Below are positions 24,258 to 33,431 of a stretch of 36,053 nucleotides of DNA, piece after piece. The notes below the pieces were generated by a model that was given only the letters and a program-made list of their open reading frames with translations, did no database searches and was not told the origin of the DNA. The DNA lies in contig NZ_FQXR01000021.1 of the NCBI RefSeq assembly GCF_900130025.1, positions 1-36,053 of the forward strand. The letters are read 5' to 3'. The first letter of the stretch is position 1, and every line of letters begins with the position of its first letter. The stretch is from Sporanaerobacter acetigenes DSM 13106. GTDB taxonomy: Bacteria > Bacillota > Clostridia > Tissierellales > Sporanaerobacteraceae. The translations under genes were made by a program, and so were the position numbers.

Positions 24258-25307
24258 TTGGAAAAAAATTTAATAATTGACTTAAAAAATATTTATAAAG
24301 AGTATGATGGCATAGAAGTTCTAAAAAATATAAATTTTTATATCAGAAAAAATGAATTTCTGACATTACTGGGTCCCAGTGGATGTGGCAAAACTACTAC
24401 ACTACGAATTATTGGTGGATTTGAACAACCTACAAGTGGAGAATTGATATTTGAAGGAAAAAACATCATAAATGTGCCTCCCTATGAAAGACAAATAAAT
24501 ACTGTTTTTCAGAAATATGCACTTTTTCCTCATATGAATGTATTTGAAAATGTAGCTTTTGGTTTGAAGATAAAAAGATTGTCTAAATATGAAATAAAAA
24601 AGAAAGTAATAGATATGCTTAAAATGGTTAATCTTGAAGGGTTTGAAAACAGATCTATAGAATCTTTAAGTGGGGGACAGCAACAAAGAGTTGCTATAGC
24701 AAGGGCACTTGTCAATGAACCAAAAGTGTTATTATTGGATGAACCTCTTGGAGCATTGGATTTAAAGCTTAGAAAAGAAATGCAATTAGAACTTAAGAAT
24801 ATGCAAAAAAGAGTAGGAATTACTTTTATATATGTAACTCATGATCAAGAAGAAGCACTTACTATGTCAGACACAATAGTTGTCATGGACAAGGGAGAAA
24901 TACAGCAGATAGGTACACCTGTTGATATATACAATGAACCTAAAAATGCTTTTGTAGCTAAATTTATCGGTGAGAGCAATATTATTGATGGAACAATGCA
25001 TGAGGACTATATAGTTGAATTTGCAGGAAGAGTATTTGATTGTGTTGACAGTGGTTTTGAAAGAGATGAAGAAGTTCAAGTAGTTATAAGACCTGAAGAT
25101 TTAAACATAGTAGATGCAAAAGATGGGATGATTAAAGGAAAAGTTACATCTGTAACATTTAAAGGTGTTCATTATGAAATGCTTGTAGAGAGCAAAGAGT
25201 TTCAGTGGAAAGTTCATAGTACTATTATGAAGCCAGTAGATACAGAAATTGGTTTGACAGTTATTCCTGACAATATACACATTATGAAGAAGGTGATAGA
25301 AAATTGA
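24258..25307 (+). CDS. potA: Spermidine/putrescine ABC transporter ATPase
   Basis: The protein has about 349 residues. The ABC domain has Walker [10 protein letters not shown], signature LSGGQQQR, Walker [13 protein letters not shown] and switch THDQEEA, followed by a C-terminal TOBE-type beta domain ([14 protein letters not shown] onward) typical of PotA/MalK-type ATPases. I chose TTG 24258, 7 nt after the GGGGGG run; the ATG at 24243 overlaps that site. It overlaps the permease gene by 4 nt, so the transporter genes are translationally coupled. Confidence 0.93.
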   Translation: MEKNLIIDLKNIYKEYDGIEVLKNINFYIRKNEFLTLLGPSGCGKTTTLRIIGGFEQPTSGELIFEGKNIINVPPYERQINTVFQKYALFPHMNVFENVAFGLKIKRLSKYEIKKKVIDMLKMVNLEGFENRSIESLSGGQQQRVAIARALVNEPKVLLLDEPLGALDLKLRKEMQLELKNMQKRVGITFIYVTHDQEEALTMSDTIVVMDKGEIQQIGTPVDIYNEPKNAFVAKFIGESNIIDGTMHEDYIVEFAGRVFDCVDSGFERDEEVQVVIRPEDLNIVDAKDGMIKGKVTSVTFKGVHYEMLVESKEFQWKVHSTIMKPVDTEIGLTVIPDNIHIMKKVIEN

Positions 25308-26140
25308 AACAGTTAAAATGGCTTTCTTATCCTTACATTTTTTGGATGATACTATTTATAATAGTACCTTTGATATTGGTATTTATTTTTAGTTTTACTA
25401 CAGGAGATATTCGTTTAAATGGAGATTTTCAATTTTCTATTGAAAACTTTCAAAGATTTTTCGATCCACTTTATTTAAAGGTATTGGGGAAATCTGTAAA
25501 TCTAGCATTAAAATCCACTATAATATGCTTATTGTTGGGATATCCTATGGCTATGATCATTTCAAGAGAAAATATAAAAAAGCGAAATGTCATGATCCTT
25601 TTATTTGTAGTTCCAATGTGGATGAATTTTTTGTTGAGAACTTATGCTTGGATGACTTTGCTTGGGAAAAATGGAGTTTTAAATTTTTTGATAAAAAAAT
25701 TGGGATTTACACCATTAAATTTTATTTACAATGACAATGCTGTACTTCTTGGAATGGTGTATAATTTTTTGCCCTTTATGGTACTTCCCATATATTCTGT
25801 ACTCATAAAAATGGATAAAAGTTTAATAGAGGCAGCAGAAGACTTGGGAGCTAACAAGGTAAAAGTGTTTTTAAAGATTATATTTCCACTAAGCTTACCT
25901 GGAGTTGTTTCAGGATTTACAATGGTATTTATGCCAGCACTAAGTACATTTGTCATATCTAGACTTTTAGGTGGAGGTCAATATATGCTTATTGGAAACT
26001 TAATTGAACAGCAATTCTTATGGACAGGAGATTGGCATTTTGGCTCTGCTATATCAATAATTATGATGGCATTTATTTTAATAGGAATGGCCATTACATC
26101 AAAATTTGACAAAGATAAAGAAGGAGGGGGCTTGTGGTGA
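25304..26140 (+). CDS. potB: Spermidine/putrescine ABC transporter permease PotB
   Basis: The protein has 278 residues and about six membrane segments. The EAA-type loop that contacts PotA reads [28 protein letters not shown] near residue 180. Start TTG 25304 overlaps the potA stop (TTGA), with AAGGTGA 8 nt upstream. It ends by overlapping potC. Confidence 0.92.
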   Translation: MKQLKWLSYPYIFWMILFIIVPLILVFIFSFTTGDIRLNGDFQFSIENFQRFFDPLYLKVLGKSVNLALKSTIICLLLGYPMAMIISRENIKKRNVMILLFVVPMWMNFLLRTYAWMTLLGKNGVLNFLIKKLGFTPLNFIYNDNAVLLGMVYNFLPFMVLPIYSVLIKMDKSLIEAAEDLGANKVKVFLKIIFPLSLPGVVSGFTMVFMPALSTFVISRLLGGGQYMLIGNLIEQQFLWTGDWHFGSAISIIMMAFILIGMAITSKFDKDKEGGGLW

Positions 26141-26925
26141 GCAAATTCTTGAAAAAGTTTTATACTGTACTTATATTTATATTTTTATATGCTCCCATTG
26201 TAGTGCTGATTATATTTTCTTTTAACAATTCAAAGTCGAGGGGCTCTTGGAATGGTTTTACATTGAAATGGTATATAGAACTTTTTAAAAATGAAGAGAT
26301 AATGAAAGCACTATATTATACTATAATTATAGCTGTTCTTTCAGCAGTTATTTCAACTATAATAGGGACACTTGCAGCTATAGGTATATATAATATGAAT
26401 TATTTAGGTAAAAAAGTAGCTTTAAATATAAACTACTTACCAGTACTAAATCCAGATATAGTTACAGCTGTATCCCTTATGACATTGTATAGATTTATGA
26501 ATATACAATTAGGATTTTTATCTATGCTACTATCTCATATTACATTTTGTATCCCTTATGTGATATTATCAGTACTTCCTAAATTGAAACAGCTAAATAA
26601 ACATTTGGCAGAAGCTGCAATGGATTTAGGTGCTACTCCTTTTTATGCATTGAGAAAAGTCATTATTCCTGAAATAATGCCTGGAATAGTCACAGGAGCC
26701 CTTATGGCTTTTACATTATCTATTGATGATTTTGTAATAAGTTTTTTCAATACAGGCTCTGGAGTTACAAACTTAAGTATAACAGTATATTCTATGGCTA
26801 GAAGAGGAATCAAACCTGAAATCAATGCGTTGTCGTCCCTTATGTTTTTAACAGTACTTGTTTTGCTTTTAATTATAAATAAGAGGACTACAAAAGATTT
26901 GGAAAGAAGAGGTGATATTGCATGA
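26134..26925 (+). CDS. potC: Spermidine/putrescine ABC transporter permease PotC
   Basis: The protein has 263 residues and six probable membrane segments; the EAA loop is LAEAAMDLGATPFYALRKVIIPEIMPGI. Start is GTG 26134 (a second GTG follows directly) after GGAGGGGG. The segment LSIDDFVISFFNTG is characteristic of PotC. It overlaps the binding-protein gene by 4 nt. Confidence 0.92.
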   Translation: MVSKFLKKFYTVLIFIFLYAPIVVLIIFSFNNSKSRGSWNGFTLKWYIELFKNEEIMKALYYTIIIAVLSAVISTIIGTLAAIGIYNMNYLGKKVALNINYLPVLNPDIVTAVSLMTLYRFMNIQLGFLSMLLSHITFCIPYVILSVLPKLKQLNKHLAEAAMDLGATPFYALRKVIIPEIMPGIVTGALMAFTLSIDDFVISFFNTGSGVTNLSITVYSMARRGIKPEINALSSLMFLTVLVLLLIINKRTTKDLERRGDIA

Positions 26926-27965
26926 AAAAAAGTATAAAATATGTTTTATTTGTCTTGTCAATTGCAATCATTGGCACTGTTTTTACAGGGTGCAAGAAAG
27001 ATGAAAACACATTAAATGTATATAATTGGGGAGATTATATAGCTCCAGAAGTCATTGAGGAATTTGAAGAAGAATATGGTATAAAGGTAAATTATAGTAC
27101 TTTTGATACCAATGAAGATATGTATGTAAAAGTTAAATCTGGTGGAAATAGCTATGATGTATTGTTTCCTTCTGATTATATTATTGAGAAAATGATAAAA
27201 GAAGATATGTTGCTCAAACTAGATATGAACAACATTCCTAATTATAAAAATATAGATGAAAAATTTAAAAATCTTGATTTTGATCCAGATAATGAATACT
27301 CAGTTCCTTATATGTGGGGGACACTGGGGATTATATACAATAAAAATGCAGTTACTGACAAAGTAGAAAGTTTGGATATTCTTTGGGATAAAAAATACAG
27401 TGGCCAAATTTTAATGTTAAATAGCCAAAGAGATTCTATTGCTATTTCACTAAAGAGATTGGGATATTCTATGAATTCAACAGATAAAGATGAGTTACAA
27501 AAGGCAAAAGAAGAACTTATAAAGCAAAAACCACTTGTATATGCTTATGTTGGGGATGAAGTAAAGGATTTGATGATAGGTGAAGAAGCGGATATTGGAG
27601 TAGTTTGGTCTGGAGATGCAGTATATATGATGGGCGAAAATGAAAATTTGGATTATGTAGTTCCTAAAGAAGGTTCAAATCTGTGGTTTGATAATATGGT
27701 TATACCAAGTACTAGCAAGCACAAAAAAGAAGCAGAACTCTTTATAAATTTCATGTGCAGACCAGATATTGCATTAAAAAATACTGAATACATTGGATAT
27801 TCCACTCCTAATAAAGAAACATTTAAATTGCTTTCTGAAGAAATGAAAAACGATGATGTAGCTTATCCTAAAGATGAAGGCTTAGAAAACTGTGAAATAT
27901 TCAATGATCTTGGAGAGTTCACAAAAGAATATTCAAGAATTTGGACGGAAATTCTTGCTCAATAA
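26922..27965 (+). CDS. potD: Spermidine/putrescine-binding lipoprotein PotD
   Basis: A 347-residue polyamine-binding protein. Its signal peptide ends in lipobox FTGC (Cys24). The mature N-terminus LNVYNWGDYIAPEVIEEFEEEYG is the PotD/PotF signature, and YDVLFPSDYIIEKM and VWSGDAVYMM correspond to ligand-pocket strands. Family knowledge assigns acidic and aromatic residues to amine binding; spermidine versus putrescine preference cannot be read from sequence. It is the last gene of the polyamine operon, followed by a terminator. Confidence 0.93.
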   Translation: MKKSIKYVLFVLSIAIIGTVFTGCKKDENTLNVYNWGDYIAPEVIEEFEEEYGIKVNYSTFDTNEDMYVKVKSGGNSYDVLFPSDYIIEKMIKEDMLLKLDMNNIPNYKNIDEKFKNLDFDPDNEYSVPYMWGTLGIIYNKNAVTDKVESLDILWDKKYSGQILMLNSQRDSIAISLKRLGYSMNSTDKDELQKAKEELIKQKPLVYAYVGDEVKDLMIGEEADIGVVWSGDAVYMMGENENLDYVVPKEGSNLWFDNMVIPSTSKHKKEAELFINFMCRPDIALKNTEYIGYSTPNKETFKLLSEEMKNDDVAYPKDEGLENCEIFNDLGEFTKEYSRIWTEILAQ

Positions 27966-27968
27966 CAT

Positions 27969-28006
27969 AAAATACTCTTGCATATGAATATGTGCAAGAG
28001 TATTTT
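27969..28006 (+). terminator. Terminator after potD
   Basis: The 14-bp stem AAAATACTCTTGCA (27969-27982) pairs with TGCAAGAGTATTTT (27993-28006). Confidence 0.9.
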
Positions 28007-28064
28007 GTGTAATGCAGAAAATTAAGGGTAATAAAATACTAGTATTATAAATTTAGGAGGTTTT

Positions 28065-29249
28065 ATGATGGACAAGTGTGAATATCTTATTGTTGGGAAT
28101 GGAATCACAGGTTTAGCTGCTGCAAGAGAAATAAGAAAAAATGATGAAACTGGTTCCATAACTATGGTTTCCAGTGAACCTTATCTTACCTATTATAGAG
28201 TTAAACTTACAGAATACTTAAGCAAGGATTTTCAAGATGAAGAACTTTTAGTGAACAAAGAAAAATGGTATGAAGACAAAAATATAAATGTTATAGTGAA
28301 TAAAATAGTTGAAGAAATTGATACAGAAGGAAATAAGATAAAAATAGATGATGGAAGCGAAATTCAGTACAATAAATTGTTATTGGCTATGGGGAGCAGG
28401 CCTTTCATACCTCCAATAGCTGGAAAATATAAAAATGGAGTTCTTGCGCTGAGAACACTTAAAGATTTAAGATATATTCAAAATTATTTTTCCAATTGCC
28501 AAACTATTACTATTATAGGTGGTGGATTGTTGGGACTGGAAGCTGCCTATTCAGTTAAGAAACTCAACAAAAAAGTAAACATCATTCAATCTTCACCTTA
28601 TTTATTAAATAGACAATTAGATGAAGAAATATCTAGAAAACTTGAAAAAAAATTGAGAGAAGCTGGGTTTAATTTATACTTAAATTCTCAAGCAGAAGAA
28701 ATATTGGGGGAAGAAAGAGCAAATGGTATCAAATTGAATGGAGACAGAATAGTATCTACAGATGCAGTTTTGGTATCCTCTGGAGTTCGTTCTAATCTTG
28801 ATTTAGTTAGAGATACCAAAATTGAACATGATAGAGGAGTCAAAGTAGATAAATATTTAAAGACAAATATTGACAATATCTATGCCGCTGGTGATGTGGC
28901 AGAAGTAGAAGGAGTAGTACTTGGACTTTGGAGTGCTGGAAATGAACAAGGTAAAATTGCAGGGCAAAATATGACGGGGGGTACAAAAGAATACACATCA
29001 CCAAAACCATATACAAATCTTCAAATAGGAGATATTTCATTGTTTTCAGCAGGAGATGTGAAGAATTTTGACAAGGTCTATGAATATAAAGAAGGAAGCG
29101 AAATACATCATAAATTGTTTACAACAGATGGAAAAATCACAGGAGCTATATTGTTTGGTGATATATCCGAAATGAATAGTTTGAGAAAAGCTGTTCTTGA
29201 AAATATGGATGCAGATATATATTTAAAAGACGGAATAGCTTTCAGATAA
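28065..29249 (+). CDS. FAD/NAD(P)-dependent pyridine nucleotide-disulfide type oxidoreductase
   Basis: A 394-residue flavoprotein with an FAD-binding motif VGNGITGLAAAREI at the N-terminus, an NAD(P)H motif IIGGGLLGLEAAYSVKK in the middle and the second FAD motif IYAAGDVAE. There is no redox-active CxxC pair. The arrangement resembles NADH-rubredoxin reductases and the N-terminal domain of NirB nitrite reductases, often used for oxygen or peroxide defence in anaerobes. The partner (a rubredoxin) is not encoded nearby. An AGGAGG site precedes ATG 28065, and a second ATG at 28068 is equally possible. It appears to be a single-gene unit. Confidence 0.88.
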   Translation: MMDKCEYLIVGNGITGLAAAREIRKNDETGSITMVSSEPYLTYYRVKLTEYLSKDFQDEELLVNKEKWYEDKNINVIVNKIVEEIDTEGNKIKIDDGSEIQYNKLLLAMGSRPFIPPIAGKYKNGVLALRTLKDLRYIQNYFSNCQTITIIGGGLLGLEAAYSVKKLNKKVNIIQSSPYLLNRQLDEEISRKLEKKLREAGFNLYLNSQAEEILGEERANGIKLNGDRIVSTDAVLVSSGVRSNLDLVRDTKIEHDRGVKVDKYLKTNIDNIYAAGDVAEVEGVVLGLWSAGNEQGKIAGQNMTGGTKEYTSPKPYTNLQIGDISLFSAGDVKNFDKVYEYKEGSEIHHKLFTTDGKITGAILFGDISEMNSLRKAVLENMDADIYLKDGIAFR

Positions 29250-29250
29250 A

Positions 29251-29283
29251 ACTCCAGGTTTATCCTGGAGTATTTCATTTTAT
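29251..29283 (+). terminator. Terminator after the flavoprotein gene
   Basis: The hairpin ACTCCAGG/CCTGGAGT is followed by a broken T-rich tail (ATTTCATTTTAT). Confidence 0.7.
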
Positions 29284-29371
29284 CTCCAAATAAAATATAG
29301 AGAAAATACACTTTTTGCTTAAGAAATCAATTATAATATAAGTAAAGTTTATTGTTCTGGGGGGATATATT

Positions 29372-31003
29372 GTGGAGATTAAATTTTTAGGTGCTGCTAA
29401 AGTAGTTACTGGTTCTAATGTATTGATAACTACGGATAAATATAAAATACTATTAGATTGTGGTATGTTTCAGGGAAGTGAACAGCTAGAAAGACTAAAT
29501 TTTGAAAAATTTCAATACAATCCAGAAGATATAGATTTTTTGATATTAAGTCATGCTCATATAGATCACAGTGGAAGAATACCCAAATTGGTGAAAGAAG
29601 GATTCAAAGGTAGAATCATAACTACAAATGCTACATTTGATTTGTGTAAAATAATGCTTATAGATAGTGCGAACATTCAACAATCAGATATAGAATGGGA
29701 AAATAGGAAAAGACGAAGAGCTGGAAAAGAACCTGTAGAACCACTTTATACAGTAGATGATGCAGATTTGAGTTTGAGATATTTTGAACCTTATCTTTAT
29801 GATCAAAAGATCACTTTAAATGATGATATTGTAGTTAGATTTAAAGATGCTGGTCATATATTGGGTTCGGCTATAGTTGAATTGTGGATAAGAGAAAATA
29901 AGGATTTTACCAAAATTGTCTTTTCAGGCGATTTAGGAATGCCAGGTCGTCCTATCATAAATGAACCTGAATACATTGAAGAGGCAGATTATTTAATAGT
30001 AGAATCTACATATGGAAATAGAATACACGATGATATAAAAGAAAGTGCAAAAAAATTGGTAGATATCATAAATTCAACTGTATTGAGGGGAGGGACAGTG
30101 ATTATACCTTCTTTTGCTGTAGGAAGAACTCAAGAGATAATATATGAATTAAATAAATACTATGAATATGATAAAAGCATAGAAGAATTTATGAAAATTC
30201 CTGTTTATGTAGATAGTCCTATGGCTGTTATGGCTACAGAAGCTTTTAAGAAAAATTCCAGTTGTTTTAACGAAGAAACTAAAAAACTTATACTAAACGG
30301 AGACAATCCTTTTGAATTTTCAAATTTGTTCTATGTAAAAAGTCAAGACGAATCTATGAAGTTAAATCAATATAGTTTTCCAAAAGTGATCATTTCATCT
30401 AGTGGTATGTGTACCGCAGGAAGAGTACGTCATCATCTAAAGCATAATTTATGGCGAAAGAAAAATAGTGTAGTTTTTGTAGGTTATCAAGCAGAAGGTA
30501 CATTGGGTAGGATAATATTAGACGGAAAGAAAAAAGTAAAAATATTGGGAGAAGAAATAAAAGTAGAGTCAGAAATATATGATCTTGAAGGGTTTTCTGG
30601 CCATGCAGATCAGAAAGTATTGATGAATTGGGTCAAGAATTTTAAAAGGAAACCTAAAAAAATATTTGTTGTTCATGGAGAAGAGGAATCGTCAGAAATG
30701 CTGGCAAGTATGATTGAGAGCAAATTGAATATTGAAACTATAATACCTAATTTAGGCGATGCTTTTGAGATTAAAGAAGTTATAGTTAAAAGTCAAAGTG
30801 GCGAAGTACTAGAGCCTATAAAACAAAAAGAAGATATAGAAAAAGAATTGCAGGATGTTTATAATCAATTTGAAGCCCTTGTATATAGAACAGATAAAAT
30901 AATAGATCCAAACTTTTTAAGTCAAGACTATGATGAACTAAAAAATAAATTGTTAGAATTGCAACAAAAATTGATGGATGTAAATATGCTCTTAGGAAAA
31001 TGA
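29372..31003 (+). CDS. Metallo-beta-lactamase / beta-CASP ribonuclease
   Basis: The protein has 543 residues. The MBL domain carries SHAHIDHSG (His61, His63, Asp65, His66) and later GHILGSA and FSGDLGMPG metal ligands. The inserted beta-CASP domain shows PSFAVGRTQEI and SSSGMCTAGR, and FSGHADQ closes the active site. These are the features of CPSF-type RNA-processing nucleases found in bacteria and archaea; the substrate is unknown. The last 50 residues are a coiled-coil not usual in the family core. Start is GTG 29372 after a GGGGGGATA site, which is complementary to the small RNA loop. The PsiE-like gene starts 15 nt after the stop. Confidence 0.92.
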   Translation: MEIKFLGAAKVVTGSNVLITTDKYKILLDCGMFQGSEQLERLNFEKFQYNPEDIDFLILSHAHIDHSGRIPKLVKEGFKGRIITTNATFDLCKIMLIDSANIQQSDIEWENRKRRRAGKEPVEPLYTVDDADLSLRYFEPYLYDQKITLNDDIVVRFKDAGHILGSAIVELWIRENKDFTKIVFSGDLGMPGRPIINEPEYIEEADYLIVESTYGNRIHDDIKESAKKLVDIINSTVLRGGTVIIPSFAVGRTQEIIYELNKYYEYDKSIEEFMKIPVYVDSPMAVMATEAFKKNSSCFNEETKKLILNGDNPFEFSNLFYVKSQDESMKLNQYSFPKVIISSSGMCTAGRVRHHLKHNLWRKKNSVVFVGYQAEGTLGRIILDGKKKVKILGEEIKVESEIYDLEGFSGHADQKVLMNWVKNFKRKPKKIFVVHGEEESSEMLASMIESKLNIETIIPNLGDAFEIKEVIVKSQSGEVLEPIKQKEDIEKELQDVYNQFEALVYRTDKIIDPNFLSQDYDELKNKLLELQQKLMDVNMLLGK

Positions 31004-31018
31004 TAAAGGAGTGATCTA

Positions 31019-31438
31019 ATGGGTGAAGAAGGTAATAAAAGAAAGTTTAGAAAAGTTGAAAACATAATGGAAAAAATTATTATGTGGCTTGAGATTGTAT
31101 TGGCAACTTTTATAATAATAACAGTTATTTTAAGTTGCAAAGATTTAGCCTCATTGGCATATAATGTTTTCACAACAGAAGCAATGAGTTCTTATGAGCT
31201 ATTGCAAGGTTTCCTTTCTTATGTTTTGCTCCTAGTAGTAGGTCTTGAACTTGCTCTTATGCTCATAAAACATTCACCTGGAAGTGTACTGGAAGTGATG
31301 CTCTATGCTGTTGCAAGGAAAATGCTTATAAGTTCTTCTACTACTTCAGAGGTACTCATAGGTGTCATAGCTTTGGCAATTATATTTTTCATAGATAAGT
31401 ATCTTCATACAAAAGATAAAGAAAATATAATAAAGTAG
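31019..31438 (+). CDS. PsiE-like small membrane protein
   Basis: A 139-residue protein with a basic N-terminus and about four membrane helices. The middle SYVLLLVVGLELALMLIKHSPGSVLEVMLYAVARKML segment resembles the phosphate-starvation-inducible PsiE family, for which no reaction is known. It follows the MBL nuclease gene by 15 nt with a good site (GGAGTGAT), so they are cotranscribed. Its stop codon lies inside the terminator hairpin. Confidence 0.82.
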   Translation: MGEEGNKRKFRKVENIMEKIIMWLEIVLATFIIITVILSCKDLASLAYNVFTTEAMSSYELLQGFLSYVLLLVVGLELALMLIKHSPGSVLEVMLYAVARKMLISSSTTSEVLIGVIALAIIFFIDKYLHTKDKENIIK

Positions 31439-31458
31439 TAGAAAATTTCTACTACTTT
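31432..31458. terminator. Bidirectional terminator between PsiE-like gene and tRNA-Thr
   Basis: The stem AAAGTAGTAGA/TCTACTACTTT (31432-31442 with 31448-31458) has T-rich sequence on its minus-strand side, so it can end the minus-strand tRNA transcript. The PsiE-like stop (31436-31438) lies inside it. Confidence 0.8.
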
Positions 31459-31462
31459 CCTT

Positions 31463-31538
<76 letters not shown>

Positions 31539-31544
31539 AAAAAA

Positions 31545-31571
31545 TTAAAATGGCTAGTCAATAGACTAGCC
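31545..31571 (-). terminator. Terminator-like hairpin immediately upstream of tRNA-Thr
   Basis: On the minus strand GGCTAGTC/GACTAGCC (31571-31552) is followed by ATTTTAATTTTTT and then the first base of tRNA-Thr. It looks like the terminator of the decayed minus-strand frame at 31566-31869, whose stop codon lies in the hairpin. Confidence 0.7.
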
Positions 31572-31869
31572 TACTTGTTTTGGTGTCAAAAGACTGACAC
31601 TAAAACAGCTCGCACTATTATCAACATCATTATAAGGCGATTTTATAAAAAAGTCAATGTCATAATTATCTTTTATGATTCTAATGTCTTCTATAAAAAG
31701 TGCTAGTATTTGTTTTAAGTTTTCTCCAGTAATTTTTTCCAATAATAGCTTGATATTATTTCATTATATGGTACAATTTGATTAAGAAAGGTTGTACATA
31801 AAATGTATTTTTAGTTTTCTTGTTGCGATATTGCCATACAAAATATTCGGAATATTGCAAATCAATCAT
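31566..31869 (-). pseudogene. Decayed coding sequence of unknown identity
   Basis: On the minus strand an AGGAGAT site precedes ATG 31869 and an open stretch (MIDLQYSEYFVWQYRNKK...) of 37 codons ending at 31756. A protein-like continuation of about 65 residues in another frame (EKITGENLKQILALFIEDIR, ending ...LTPKQVG) stops at 31566. The middle piece is best read in the third frame, so at least one and probably two frameshifts have occurred. I recognise no family. It could be the residue of a mobile or accessory gene. Confidence 0.4.
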
Positions 31870-31918
31870 ATAGATCTCCTAATTTGACTTTTATAAATAC
31901 GTTATATGTCTCTGTAGT

Positions 31919-31947
31919 CTATAAATAAAACAATGTTATTTTTATAG
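31919..31947 (+). promoter_or_regulatory. Imperfect palindrome upstream of the peptide cluster
   Basis: CTATAAATAAAAC (31919-31931) and GTTATTTTTATAG (31935-31947) pair at 11 of 13 positions, about 27 nt before the maturase start. It may be an operator or a leader hairpin. No clear -35/-10 pair was found, though TTGACT lies at 31884-31889. Confidence 0.4.
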
Positions 31948-31973
31948 ATAATATTTAATTAAAGGATGTGATT

Positions 31974-33431
31974 ATGTTGAATATGCCAATAGTTGAAATA
32001 TTTAAAACAATCAACAGTCATTACATATATGATGGCATTAAATGTGAAATTGTAGAAATTAATAAATCCTCTTATGATTATTTATTTAATATCTTAAGAA
32101 ATGGGGAAAAATTTGACGAGTTAAAATTACCTAACGAATTATACAAATTACATGAAGCTGGATATCTTCAAACAAGTAGTCCAATCAAAATGATAGAACA
32201 TCCATATACAAAATTTTTACCAACATTTTTGAATCGTAAAATAAAATCTATAACTCTTCAAGTAACTCAAAAATGTAATTTTCGTTGTAAATATTGTATT
32301 TATTCTGAAGAAATTAATAAATCACAACGGAGTCATTCAAATAATAGTATGTCCCTAGACACAGCCATGAAATCTATTGATTTTTTATCAAATCATTCAA
32401 TAGATTTAAAAGAAGTTGGAATTGGTTTCTATGGCGGAGAACCATTATTGGAGTTTGAGCTAATAAAAAAAATTGTAGCATATGCAAAAGAGGTGTTTAT
32501 TGGAAAACAAATTTTGTTCAGTATGACAACAAATGGTTCATTGTTAAATAAAGAAATTATTAAATTTCTAAAGGAAAACGATTTCAATTTAATGATAAGC
32601 CTTGATGGTCCCAAAAATGTAAATGACAAAAATAGAGTATTTGCTGATGGTTCCGGTACATTTGATTCAGTAATAAATAATATTAAATTAATTGCTGAAT
32701 TATATCCGACATATGCTAATGAATTAAGTATCAGTATGGTAATGGATCCTAGTAATGATTTTGATTGTTTTAATTCTATACAATTTGATTTGAAAGACAT
32801 AGATATTAACTATATCAATGCAGCTATTGTTGATTTTGATTACGATGATGAAAGTATGTTATATTATTCGGATGATTTTACATGGAAAATTCAATATCAT
32901 GAGTTTCTTGGATTTATGTCATATTGGGGAAGAATAGAAGACAAAGAAACTTCCTTATTAACTAAACCCTCTTTAGCTTCAAATATTAATAATTTTAAAA
33001 AATTTAAAACTGCATCGCCGTTATTATCCCAAGATTCTCCCTCTGGCCCTTGTGTACCAGGTCTTACGAGACTTTTTGCAGATTATAAAGGGAACTTATT
33101 TCCTTGTGAAAGAGTTAGTGAATCTTCTGAGACAATGAAAATCGGTGATATAAACAATGGGTTTGACATAACAAGAGCAAATAGATTATTAAATGTATCT
33201 AAGCTTTCAGAAGAAATTTGCAAAAAATGTTGGGCTTTTAGGTTCTGTAATCAATGTGCAAAAAAAGCAGATGATGGTTCAAAATTTCTCTCCACTAATA
33301 AAAGAATAGAACATTGCCCAGAATCTAAAATAAGTGCATACCATGAAGTTCAGAATTATATAATTATGAATGAAGTCCATACTTTCTATCCAGAACAAGT
33401 CAGAAATTCTAAGCAGGAGGTATTCGAATGA
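31974..33431 (+). CDS. ccpM: Radical SAM/SPASM peptide maturase, CcpM type
   Basis: The protein has about 485 residues. An N-terminal region of about 90 residues, probably peptide-binding, precedes the radical SAM core with CNFRCKYCIY (Cys101, 105, 108) and FYGGEPLLEF. The C-terminal SPASM region has CVPGLTRLFADYKGNLFPCERV and CKKCWAFRFCNQC, enough cysteines for two auxiliary iron-sulfur clusters. Such enzymes make thioether or related crosslinks in ribosomal peptides. Together with the next three genes, it fits the clostridial Cys-rich peptide system (CcpM maturase, TIGR04066, ACP-related protein, CLI_3235-class precursor); I recall these families but could not search. ATG 31974 is 7 nt after AAAGGA. 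The stop overlaps the next start. Confidence 0.88.
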   Translation: MLNMPIVEIFKTINSHYIYDGIKCEIVEINKSSYDYLFNILRNGEKFDELKLPNELYKLHEAGYLQTSSPIKMIEHPYTKFLPTFLNRKIKSITLQVTQKCNFRCKYCIYSEEINKSQRSHSNNSMSLDTAMKSIDFLSNHSIDLKEVGIGFYGGEPLLEFELIKKIVAYAKEVFIGKQILFSMTTNGSLLNKEIIKFLKENDFNLMISLDGPKNVNDKNRVFADGSGTFDSVINNIKLIAELYPTYANELSISMVMDPSNDFDCFNSIQFDLKDIDINYINAAIVDFDYDDESMLYYSDDFTWKIQYHEFLGFMSYWGRIEDKETSLLTKPSLASNINNFKKFKTASPLLSQDSPSGPCVPGLTRLFADYKGNLFPCERVSESSETMKIGDINNGFDITRANRLLNVSKLSEEICKKCWAFRFCNQCAKKADDGSKFLSTNKRIEHCPESKISAYHEVQNYIIMNEVHTFYPEQVRNSKQEVFE

